The position numbers were made by a program, and so were the translations under genes. This document shows positions 42,607 through 54,600 of a DNA stretch of 64,000 nt, in pieces (position 1 is the first letter of the stretch; each line of letters begins with the position of its first letter). The stretch comes from Euglena gracilis (Eukaryota; Euglenida; Euglenophyceae; Euglenales), in NCBI GenBank assembly GCA_039621445.1, contig CP154957.1, positions 23,652,105 through 23,716,104 on the forward strand, written 5' to 3'. The notes beneath the pieces are model-generated. The model had not been told where the DNA came from and made no database searches. It was given only the letters and a program-made list of their open reading frames with translations.

Positions 42607-45600
42607 AGCTGCAGGGCCCTGTCCATTCCCCAAACGCGTGAAATCGCAGCTTGTCCCTCAACGGATGCCATTTGGATACCAAAATCTCAGCAGCCACCTT
42701 CAATTGGGAACCGGCAAGGTTCCCTACCCCCCCCCCCCCTCCAGGTTGGCCAGTACCAGGGACCCTGACAGTTTCCTGGGCACGACCCTGACAGGTTCTC
42801 CGGCATGACAATTTCCCGGGGGGGGGGAGTAGGTGCAGTAGGAGGCTCCATTGGAGGACGCTCTGGAGCATCCTTGAACGTCGTTCGAGGTCGTTCCTCC
42901 ATGGGGCAGTAAAAGAAAAAAGAAAAAACTCCTTGCCTGCGACTCCCTTTTGCTGGGCAAGCCCTTTCGCACGCAACTGCTCGCAAGGCCATAAAATAAC
43001 AACGTTCTCAATCGTGGTCTTTTGGAACCTCCATGCAGCAGGAGGATGTTCCAGAGCGTCTGGAACATCGTTTGAGGTGGGCACTCTGGATCATCGTTTT
43101 TTGACGGAGGGGGCACGGATGCCTTGGGGGGGGGTGCGGACCCCCTCCAACGGGTGGGTCGGACCACCCCCCCCTGCTTCGAAATCTTATGGACCAGCAA
43201 AGGGCTGGATACCATGCCAAAATTGGCAAAAATAGAAAACACATGATTTTCCGTTGAATTTCAATAACCCAGTGGACAAAAACAACAAACTGCAAAACGA
43301 AATGGTGATGTGCAGGAGATAATCTAAACGTCAACTGAAATCGCACATGGAACCTGCATAACAGAGAGCTTTCTCCGTGTACGGTTGCGACATTGCCCTG
43401 CCCGTCTCCAGCGGCTTCCTCCTCCTCGCCAACCTCCGCATCGCCATTCTCGAGGAACATAAGGAAAGACTGCACCTCCTTCAGGGCTTGGTCAGTGCCC
43501 CAGCGCGAGTCTCGCTCCCTCCACATATAATACGCGTCTTCCGTAACGATTTCCAGTTCATAGAAAACCTGGAAGAAGTTGCACAGCACCCCTGCCTGGA
43601 AATTTAATCCAGGCTGCTGTCGCATGTGGGGCAAATAGAACTGTTCACACTGATGCAATGCTGGAAAAAAAAAGTGCTGGCTGGACCCGGTGGGGGGGTC
43701 CAGGGGGGAGGGTTACGCTAGGAGGATGCTCCGTAGGAGGATGCTCATGAGCATCCTTGAGCGTCGCTCGAGGATGCTCATGAGCATCCTCGAGCGTCAC
43801 TCGAGGATGCTCATGAGCATCCTCGAGCACACTCAAGGATGCTCATGAGCATCCCTGAGTGTGCTCAAGGATGCTCATGAGCATCCTCGAGTGCCGCTCG
43901 AGGATGCTCATGAGCATCCTCGAGTGACTTCGGAGGTCGTTGGTGGTCGCTCAAGGATGCTCATGAGCATCCTCGAGTGACACTCAAGGATGCTCATGAG
44001 CATCCTCGAGTGTTGTCGGAAGTCGTTCGAGGTCGCTCGAGGATGCTCACGAGCATCCTCCTTGTGTTTCCAAGTCGTTTTGGGGGGCAAATTCCTTGTG
44101 TTTCCAAATCGTTTTGGGGGGGCAAATCCCTTCTGTTGCTCAACTGTTCGAGGGCCCCAAAATAACAAAATCTCTTGTATTTCCAAGTCGTTTTGGGGGG
44201 AAATCCCTTGTGTTTCCAAGTCGTTCTGAGGGGCAAATCCCCTCTGTTGCTCAACTGTTCGAGGGCCCCAAAATAACAAAATCCCTTGTGTTTCCAAGTC
44301 GTTTTGGGGGGCAAATCCCTTTTGTTTCCAAATCGTTTTGGGGGGCAAATCCCTTCTGTTGCTCAACTGTTCGAGGGCCCCAAAATAACAAAATCCCTTG
44401 TGTTTCCAAGTCGTTTTGGGGGGAAATCCCTTGTGTTTCCAAGTCGTTCTGAGAGGCAAATCCCTTCTGTTGCTCAACTGTTCAAGGGGCCCAAAATAAC
44501 AAAATCCCTTGTGTTTCCAAGTCGTTTTGGGGGGAAATCCCTTGTGTTTCCAAGTCGTTCTGAGAGGCAAATCCCTTCTGTTGCTCAACTGTTCAAGGGC
44601 CCCAAAATAACAAAATCCCTTGTGTTTCCAAGTCGTTTTGGGGGGAAATCCCTTGTGTTTCCAAGTCGTTCTGAGGGGCAAATCCCTTCTGTTGCTCAAC
44701 TGTTCGAGGGCCCCAAAATAACAAAATCCCTTGTGTTTCCAAGTCGTTTTGGGGGCAAACCCCTTGTGTTTCCAAGTCGTTCTGAGGGGCAAATCCCTTG
44801 TGTCTCCAAATCGTTCTGGGGGGCAAATCCCTTCTGTTGCTCAACGGTTCGAGGGCCCCAAAAATAACAAAATCCCTTGTGTTTCCAAGTCGTTCTGAGG
44901 GGCAAATCCCTTCTGTTGCTCAACTGTTCGAGGGCCCCAAAATAACAAAATCCCTTGTGTTTCCAAGTCGTTTTGGGGGCAAACCCCTTGTGTTTCCAAG
45001 TCGTTCTGAGGGGCAAATCCCTTGTGTCTCCAAATCGTTCTGGGGGGCAAATCCCTTCTGTTGCTCAACGGTTCGAGGGCCCCAAAAATAACAAAATCCC
45101 TTGTGTTTCCAAGTCGTTCTGAGGGGCAAATCCCTTCTGTTGCTCAACTGTTCGAGGGCCCCAAAATAACAAAATCCCTTGTGTTTCCAAGTCGTTTTGG
45201 GGGGCAAATTCCTTGTGTTTCCAAGTCGTTCTGAGGGGCAAATCCCTTCTGTTGCTCAACTGTTCAAGGGCCCCAAAATAACAAAATCCCTTGTGTTTCC
45301 AAGTCGTTTTGGGGGCAAATCCCTTGTGTTTCCAAATCGTTCTGAGGGGCAAATCCCTTGTGTTTCCAAGTCGTTTTGGGGGCAAATCCGTTGTGTTTCC
45401 AAGTCGTTTTGGGGGGCAAATTCCTTGTGTTTCCAAGTCGTTCTGAGGGGCAAATCCCTTCTGTTGCTCAACTGTTCGAGGGCCCAAAAATAACAAAATC
45501 CCTTGTGTTTCCAAGTCGTTTTGGGGGCAAATCCCTTGTGTCTACAAATCGTTCTGAGGGGCAAATCCCTTTTGTTATTCAACTGTTCGAGGGCCCCAAA

Positions 45601-48600
45601 ATAACAAAACCCCTTGTGTTTCCAAGTCGTTTTGAGAGGCAAATCCCTTTTGTTTCCAAGCCGTTTTGGGGGGCAAACCGCTTGTGTTTCCAAGTCGTTT
45701 TGGGGGCAAATCCCTTCTGTTGCTCAACTGTTCGAGGGCCCCAAAATCCCTTGGGAAGACATGTGTTTCTTTTTGTGGTCCCGTGATACATGCAAGCATG
45801 ACAGTAGGAGGATGCTCGAGATATCGCTCAAGGTCGCTCAAGGATGCTCATGAGCATCCTCGAGTGCCGCTCGAGGATGCTCATGAGCATCCTCGAGTGT
45901 TGTCGGAGGTCGTTCGAGGTCGCTCAAGGATGCTCATGAGCATCCTCGAGTGTCGCTCGAGGACGCTCATGAGCATCCTTGAGCGACGCTCGAGGATGCT
46001 CATGAGCATCCTTGAGCATGCTCAAGGATGCTCATGAGCATCCTCGAGTGTGCTCAAGGATGCTCATGAGCATCCTCGAGTGACGCTCGAGGGTGCTCGC
46101 TAAGTCCCCCCCCCTCTCGAGGGGGGGGGGGCTTAAAAACGCTCAAGGATGCTCAAGCTTGAGCGCTCGAGCTTGAGCATCCTCCTACCGTAACCCCCCC
46201 GGGTCCAGGGGGTGGGTCCTACATGGCTAGAACCCGAAAACAAGAATGCATTTTCCCGACCAAAATTTGGAGGTAAAACTCCAGAAAAAGACCCTCAAAA
46301 ATGGCATTTTTGGTAATTTTGGCCCCCCTTTTCCCCCAAAACTTTACAGCGTTTTTGCGCCGTAAACTATTTCGGTCCAACCCAGCTTCGTTGGGCTGCA
46401 AAAACTGAAATTACCACTCAACCCCGGGAGGACCTGGCTGGAAAAAAGGTGCTGGCTGGCTGGACCCCCCCCCCCCCCCCCCGGTCGGCTTAAGGAATTC
46501 CCTGACTCCAACCCCGCCTCTGGGGGGGTCCATCCAGCCAGCAGCCTCAGACCCCCCCATTGATGGATCATATTTATTTTCAGGCTGCCCTTTGGGCGGC
46601 TGGACGGTATGGGATTTATTTTTGCTGTGCAAAAATGTGCCAAAATTGACAAAAGATGTGTAAAAGGGTTGCCAGGACATAATGGGCAAGGGTCAAACCT
46701 GCAAGGGTCCAAAAATTGATTCTTTTTTTTTTGCACAAGTGGCAGCTTTTGGGGCCTTTTTGTAACCCCCCCTGAATAGAAGCCCCCCCCCCCTCGGTTT
46801 TCGACCAAAATTCTGAATAATGCCCCCCCCCTCCGAATAGTAGCCCGCTCCCCGTGGGTGTGGGGGGTTGTGGGGGGTGTGGGGGGTTGTGGGGGGCGTG
46901 GGGGTAAATGTCTAGTATGGGCTCCAGTTTTTGCAATACCTCTAAATGAGGGTTGGGTGAGTTTACGTTTCATGCAGAGGGGGGCAAAAACTGCACACGG
47001 GCAGGTCAAAAACTGCACTGCAAAAAACTGCAAAAAGCTGCAAAAAACTGCAAAAAACTGCAAAAAACTGCACATCAACAAAAAATAACAATAAACAAGC
47101 TGAAATGGTGTGCATATGCAAAACAACGTAAATTGTGACCACATGAGCACGCCCCAATTCACTTAACTTTTGCACAGCTTTGGAGCTGATGACAATAAAA
47201 ATGAAAGCAATCAATCAAGGTACACTGTACATGGGTTTTCATGCACTGAAACACAAGTCATGTGTTTGGTTTGGATGCTGGTTCACACTGGTTTTCCTGC
47301 ACCAAAGCTTGTGACGGCCATGCCCACGGAGCCAAACAGCTAAATATGGAAAAAATGCACATACCCATATGCAGAAAGGTTCTATGCTTTTAATTCTCGC
47401 ATGGGATGTTCAGTTTTGGAACTTTCGGTCCATCACCTGGTGAACTTCACCCATGTCACGATGCAAAAAATCTACAAAACTAAAAAAAATTACAACAACC
47501 ATCACAAACTTTGAATACTGTCTTTAGGGGATTGCCAAATGGTCTGGGAATTTCTTGCAAATAAGAATGACTTCTTTGAAGCATTTGGCTTGTGTGATAT
47601 TTGGCCAAAATGCTTGGGACAAGGCCCAATCTTCTACAGGAGCTCGTGCTCCTTTGCGTCTCCACGAATCTCGCAAACTCCAACTTCAACCAAAATTTGC
47701 ACACAAAAAAAAACAGTTTTTGGATTTAGTCCCTGAATCCCAAAATAATAAGTTGAATCTGCTCAGGAGTGCGCAAATGACGATTGCCAATAGAAGCATC
47801 GTGACATCTGTCACCACATGCACAAGTTGGAGATGGAGCGATTTTGGTTGGGGAGAAATTGTGGCGTTGTCACCGAAACAATCTGTTTTTTGGAATGGTG
47901 GCTATAACAATTTCTGTTGTGTCGAGAGGCAAGGCAGTTGGCAAAACAGTTGGGGCAAGACAACTGGTGGGATTACTGTAGACAACACAACCCATGAAGA
48001 TATTTTTTGAGGGAGACTTTTTCTTGAGAAACACCCTTCAAACAATATAATCCAGCGTAACAAGGCGCAGAGCACCAAAAAATGAGCACCTCAGGTTTCC
48101 TCAAAACTGAAATTAAAAAAACTGCAAAAAACTGCACGTGTGCAGTTTTTTCAGGAAAAAAGCTGCAAAAAACTGCAAAAAACTGCAAAAAACTGCAAAA
48201 AACCCAAAATGTGAAAACTGCAAAAAACTGCAAAAACTGCACGGTGCATATTTTGCCCCTCCCTGTTTCATGATCCATCCACAAGAGTAACATTTGCAGC
48301 AAATTTGACATGGTTTGGAAAATAGACCCACAAAGAAATTTCTTCGATAATGCTCGGACCCCCTGGTTTTCGACCACTTTTCCGAATAGTGCCCCCCCCC
48401 CCCCCCGAATAGAAGCCCCCCCCTCGGTTTTCGACCAACGTTCCGAATAGTAGCCCCTGGGGGCTTCTGTTCAGGGGGGGTTTAGTTTTGATTTTTTGGG
48501 TACCTGGTTCGACCCCGAACCAGTTCCAGGAAGACCAATAGGGAAGGGGGTCGGCCGCCTGTTCCCAGACAGCCCAAAATTTCCAGCTTCTGGATTGGTT

Positions 48601-51600
48601 CCGCAATAGGGGGTCATTAAACAACGCCCTGTTGAGAGCCACAATATTAGTTATGATTCAGCCAATAACTTTTTCCAGCTGGCGGGCTGGACCCCCCCCC
48701 CCCCGGGGGGGGCGTGCTTAAGAGATTCCCTGTGCGGGCTGCATACAATAAACTCACAAAAAACAGGTAATTGAACCAACCCATGCAAGGCACCGGTGAA
48801 TAACAACAGCCTGGGGGGTGAGGCAGCAGAAACGACGGGCTTCCAGCAAGCACTGCAACTCATTCTGAAGCTTGTCCCGCGGATTTATGTTCTGGGTGTA
48901 CTTCAGGATGGGCTTGATCAGCTGTTTGTTGAACAGCTCCAAGAAGCGTTGGAACAACTCCCGAGGGTTCCGTGGTTCCTGCGTGTCCACAAACACATTG
49001 GATGCCACACAAAGGCAGGGCGGACCAGATGGCCATTGCTAAATCCTGAAACCCACCCCACCCCCAGCTCATTGAACAAGCCAATGTTGACCCTGGAAAG
49101 CTAGGCTCAATTTTGTAAGTTTCTGGTCTGGGGTGTGATATACATGCAGTGGGAACTCAGTTTGTTCACAAAAATGATTGATTCTGAGGCAGCAGCCCTG
49201 AAAACAGTTTGAAAAGAGCACTGAAGTCTGAAGTCTGAAAACAGCACTAAAAACACCCAATATGGAAAGAGACATGATGAATGTGGCCCATTTGGCCCAC
49301 AACTGAAAAATCCGACCGCACCCATAACTTTTTGCAGGAGGGGTGGACTGCTCAGAAACGGTGGTACCGTTGCGATCTAATGGTGTTAAATACATGCAGC
49401 GGGAAATTAATTTGCCACCAAGGAAGATAGCGACGTTGGCTCTAACCACCTGGGGGTGGCAAAAACAATTGACTTTCGGGGGAGGGGTCAAATCGTCTCC
49501 AACAGCCAGGGGACCAACAAGCTGGGAAAGCACCCCTCCCAAAATGTTTCCTCAGCCATTCCGCTCGCCGCACAATCTCCATCAGAGCCAGGAATCCACC
49601 CATCAAACAGCATTTATGCACTTCAGTTTCAGCAAACTCCCAGGACGGGGACATGATCCGCCCTGGGCAGCTGTACAATATAGTCGGTGCCGCTACTTTA
49701 AGCGACACCACCTCGCTGTATGCCACAGAGTCCGGGATGCGGTCCTGGAGCCATTGCAGCAGATCGTCGCTGGGGAGCTGCGCCTTGAAGGCCCAGTAGA
49801 TATAGATGGACGGGTCCACCTCCAGCAGCTGATGGTCTTCGAGGATCTTCAGGAACTGGTCGGCGATATGGGTCCGCTTCGGACGGTGGGAATTCCAAGA
49901 GTGAAAAACACTTCAAATAGACACATGTTAACTTTGAGGCAGGATATTCTTAAAAAAAATTGCGTCACTGTTTTGAGGTTGCATTCCCCCTGTTCCATGT
50001 GGTGTGTGAAATTTAGCGGGGCAGGGTGTTTTCACATCTACAGGAGCCAAAAAAAAAGACCACAAAAAAATGCAAAAAAAATCAAGCTGCATGCAAATTT
50101 CTTCAGGACCTTCCCCGGGATGCACACTTTTCTATTGGCGAGGCGAAAAATTCACCTTCAGAAAATTCTCGAACCGCAAAATCCACACTTGGGCCCGAAT
50201 TTTACCGAGACCAGACTTTTTGTCAAATTTGTGTAATTTTTTTTGACTTTTTGGCCAACAAATTGCATAATTTTAGAGTCATGATGTTCCCAAAATCTGA
50301 TCAAAATCAAAATACAGCATGAGGAGAAATTCCCCCTCCCAGAGAAAATCGGAATTTGATGGGGATAAAAAAAGAGCTCAGGAAAAACGCAAATTTGCCT
50401 TAACAATGAACATGATGACTGTGAAAACAACAATGAATAAAAAAAACAAAAAAAACGCGTTTGCATCCCCCCCCACACACATGGAGCAGAAATCACCTTT
50501 GTTCTTGGTTGCTCAAAACCTTTGTGTCCTTTACCCCCCCAAAAGCAGGTTTCCATTGATGTGACGAGCATATATCTGCTTGCCATTAATACTCACTTGC
50601 AAATACAATCCAGCAATACATCCAATCATCCAAATCTAAACCAAATCATCATGGGAGTATTCAAGAAGGGAGCAGGATAAACACCAGAAACATTCACAGG
50701 TCTCTCTGGCTTTGTGGCAGCGCTTTCATCCAAATATCAAGCAGGTCCATAATCGATACGTTTGGCAGTCTTGTCTGTGCAGAACAACTTCAGCAACGCA
50801 TCGAAATGCCCCGTGCACACGAGGTCAATGGAGTTATTCTCTGCCTTGAGGCGGGTGAACAGCGCCAGGAAGCAGGGGATGACCTCGTCGCGCTCCACAA
50901 ACGTGTCGGGGATGCAGAAGTTCAGGTCGCTGAAAGTGAATGCCTCTGCCTGCAGACAACAGACTGCGAGGTGGGCAAAACAGTCACCGGCAGGCATCGT
51001 TTGTTCACAGCCAGGCTTGGACATCAGGTCAAAAGAAACCCCCACCCAAATCTTGCTGCAGCTGGCCGGACTCCGGGATAAATGCAAGGATCTGATTTTG
51101 TGAGCAGGATCTAAAATTCTGCTTGTGGGGCAGGGGAAAACACAAGGCAGGAAGCTTTGGAGCTTGCCTGCAACCTTTGGTGGGGGATGAACGGGGGTCG
51201 TTGGGTGAACCTTTGGCTTCCGTGGCTTTTGGGTTTTCTTAACCCGCTTCCCCACTTTGTCAACTTGGGCCATCCTGCCAAAAATAGAAGCCTGGCCCCA
51301 CAGCCGGGGGTTGTCCTCCAGGCGGCCCAGGTCGATTGCGTCATCGAAAAAGAGGCAGAAGCCAGCAAAGATGCTGGCAGAGGCCCACAAAGCTGAGACA
51401 TAATGGATGCAATGAGAGGGAATGGGAGGGAAAGACCCAAACATTCATCGGAAAAATGGGAAACAAACCCCCCAAATGCAATTTTTGGTTGTTTACAGAT
51501 CCCAACTGCTCGGCATCATTCACATTAAAAATTGCCTGGGTCTTGCAAACAACTGTGAGCTGGAGAAGGATCGGTCAAAACATTAACCCCCCCTAAATAT

Positions 51601-54600
51601 AAAGCCCCCCCTGAAGGTCTTGAAATCCCGTCTAAATATAAAGCCGGGGGGGGCTTCATATTTGGGGGGGGGTAATTAATGTGTATTTTGGGTATTTTTC
51701 AAATTTATGGATTTCCTTGTTTTGCTTGTTGTTTCTGGATTTCACCCTCAACCTTCTTGGGACAAAAAACCGCCACCGGACTTTCTGATTATGCTCCATT
51801 GAATGGCAACTCCATTTCCGGTGTGTTTCCCGTCAATTTCACGAAAATTGTACACGTTGTGCCACCGTGCCACCTCTGGCCCGATTCCATGCTGACGGTG
51901 TAATCCTTGGCCTTTGAATCCTTGTCCGGCTCGCAGATGAGATGCAGAAGGATTTCAGCCAGGAGCTTGCGCGTCTCGGCGTGCTTGGCCACGCTGCTGG
52001 TGGCGTGCTGGATGGCCTTGTTGAGCAGGTGCTTGTGGTTCTCCGCCCCCACCTGCCGGAAATTTTCCACCACCAGCCCCGCCATGTCCCCCTCGTTCAT
52101 CGAGTTCTTGAACTCCTCGATCATGCTGATGGCCGTCTGCTCCAGCGAGTTGTCGTCACCAGCCATTCGTTTTATGCCGTTGGTGCAGTGTGAAATCTAA
52201 ATAAAAAAGATTTTTGGTGTCGAAAATGAACCACAAATACAAAAAAAAGTGGCGTGATCCACAAAAATTTCTTGGGTGTCCATAGGTGCACTGCAAATTT
52301 GTTCTGGCACCCACGTTCCACCTTGGTGGTTGCACCAAATTAATGCCTGGCCATCGCGCGGCGGGTCGGCCCGCTGGCCGTCCTGTGACTTGTCGTCCGG
52401 CAGCGGGGTGTCCTTGAAGCTGGGCTTCCGCTTCGAGGCCCGGTTCCCGGCAGCGTCGCCTTGCTCGGGGGACGTTGGGCTGCTGGCGCCGCGGGCCCGC
52501 TCCTCATTGGCGGGCTGGCCAGCTGGCCAGACTGTCTGCGGGTCGCCCCCAGGCCCCTTTTCAGTAAGGTGGAGGTGATGGGGGGCCTTTGACCCCCCCA
52601 GTCAAACTTTAGGGTGGGCAGTGCTTCAACACACCCTCCGGCGCCGAAGGTAAAATTGGCCGGGTCGGCTTGGGCTCGGACCCAAAGCCGACCTCCAGGG
52701 GGCCTTTCCAGCTCTGCCGGGTGGCCCCTGGCGGTCCGTATAGCACTCCCTGTTCCTTGTATCATTCACCACGTGGAACCTCACAAAGAATTGGGATGCC
52801 CCGGCCTTCGTCTTTTTCTTTGAGCACTTCTTTTCAACCCAACGTTTCTGCACTGAGCATCCCCCAAAACACCATTTTCCGGCCATTTTTGAACACTCCC
52901 CCCCCCCATCTCTGTATCTGGCTCTCTCAATTTTTAAGCTTTTTTTTCACGTTTGTGGTCAAAATTTCCTGTGTGGCTGACCCGGGGGGGGGGGGTGGAA
53001 GCGTGCACACTCTGAACGGATTTTGCAAATTTGGCATTTTCTTTGCAGTTTTTGGCATCGCATTTTTGAGGTGCCTTGTTGTACTCCCCTGTTTGGGGGG
53101 GTGCAACGAAGGACAAATTTCTTTTTTTTTTCGGGCACACCATCACCTTGGCTTGTAAAAAATGTTTCCACATTCTCCCACAAATGAACTGTCTTCGACA
53201 TTTTTTAAAATATGCCACGGCATCTTGGCCAAAAAAAATTAAATGTATTTGAAGGGTTTTCTTTTCAGGGCCTCCTGTGAGCAGGCATAGCACAACGCAC
53301 CCCCTCCTGGGTTGTCAAAAAGAAGCCTGGCCGCCACCTGCCGGGCTGCGGCCGGGAACACCGTACTGCTGTGTCTGGTAGGGGTTCATCCCTCGGGGAG
53401 GACCCATCCCCCGCCCCATAGCGGGGACGGGGAAATCCTCACCCTTCCCACCCTTGCGCCCGGCAGGCACGGCAGTTGGCGGCAGCAGGGGTCGTTCAGA
53501 GCGCAACACATGAATATATTTATTCCAAAGAGCGTTTGGGGGGGGGCAAGGTTCGATAAAATGGATGGGATGGGATGGAATGGAATGGGGATGGGTCGGA
53601 CCCCCCCATCTGGTCTAGGGGGGGGGGGCACCTCCCCCCACCTGAACAGTGGCATGGTCCAGGTGACCGAATTTTTGGATCGGTGCAAAACGCCAGGCCG
53701 AAAAATTTTGCTTCCCAAAATGGGAAGAAAATGCCATTGGGCAAAATTTTGTCAAAAATGCAATAAACTTCGGCACAAAGCACCGAAAGAAAACAATTGG
53801 TCCCAGGAGCCCCCCCCGGGTCGGTCCATACACCTGATTTGTAGAAAACCATTCCCTGGTAAATTGGACTTCTGAAAATGTTCACTCAATATTTGGTGCA
53901 ATCATTCCTGTCTGAATTTGGCTGAGCAAATTGAAAGGTATGCAACAATCTGCGGAAATGCTGACACATCAAGTGACAATTGTATGCAGCTCCGCCACCA
54001 TCCATTCCTAAGCTATACTGTTCAATGTGGATTGAAAACCAAACCACAGAACCCATAAAAAATGAACATAACCTATAAGCAGTAAGATGGTACAAAATCA
54101 GCTTGACAATCAGGATCAAAAGCAGACAATTTGTCACATCGTTTTGCAAAACTTCCCCTGGGTGTCGTCGCACCTTTCCCTTTCCCCATCATGGCCGGGG
54201 GGGACTTTGCCAGCAGCGCCTCCTGCTTCTCGCGCTGCTTCGCAATCTGCATCTCCAGCTCCGCCAGCGTCTGCGCCTTCTGCTCCTCCCGGCGCGGGAC
54301 CCAATTCTCGTTCCGCAGGTCTATGGTGTCCTGCAGCATGAAGCGGATGCGGGAGCGCGGGTGGCGCTGCTGGAGAGCCTTGATGCGGATGAAGTCAGGG
54401 GTTTTCTTTAAGACCAGGGGGGGGTCCCCCCCACCCACCCACCTTCTGGGCCCCCCCCGGGGGGGGGGGGGGCTCGGCCGGAGCCACTCACGAGGCACCT
54501 GTAGTCAAGCCCAAAGTTTTCCTCATTTTAGGCCATTTTAGGCCATTTTAAGGTATAGGTGGGGGTTCTGAAAATCATATTTTTTGATATTTTTGTCCCG

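Larger units (their letters stand above)
43705..46195. repeat. Composite satellite bounded by inverted repeats
   Basis: The ends GGGTTACGCTAGGAGGATGC and, on the minus strand at the far side, GGGTTACGGTAGGAGGATGC are inverted repeats of about 22 bases. Three blocks lie inside: a left palindromic block (43,729-44,062), a central tandem block (44,063-45,760) and a right palindromic block (45,805-46,190). It lies wholly within intron M/N. Confidence 0.8.
43605..48816 (-). other. eIF4G intron M/N, nonconventional, 5.2 kb, hosts satellite
   Basis: The ends are CAGGCTGTTGTTATTC and inverted CAGGCTGCTGTCGCATG, matching over CAGGCTG-TGT. The join CCLT|NFQAG is in frame. The interior holds the palindromic satellite (43,705-46,195), a hairpin-core repeat near 46,345 and two CTGCAAAAAA minisatellites. 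Confidence 0.83.

Noticed and set aside
43908-44792. 294-codon minus-strand frame of repeated NDLETQGI/KTTWKHKGF-like units
   Set aside because: It is the translation of the stop-free tandem repeat. Other frames are equally open, and the region lies in an eIF4G intron.
47555-48010. 151-codon plus-strand frame inside intron M/N, with a GSWQNSWGK phrase
   Set aside because: The phrase slightly recalls a papain-type NSWG box, but no other protease motif is present and the frame is antisense within an intron.
52395-52410. GACGACAA direct repeat (about 52,400 and 52,154) as boundary of intron H/I
   Set aside because: It also keeps frame, but the inverted ends CAG-CATT...TTGGTGCA point to the boundary 40 bases further on. 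Left as the weaker alternative.
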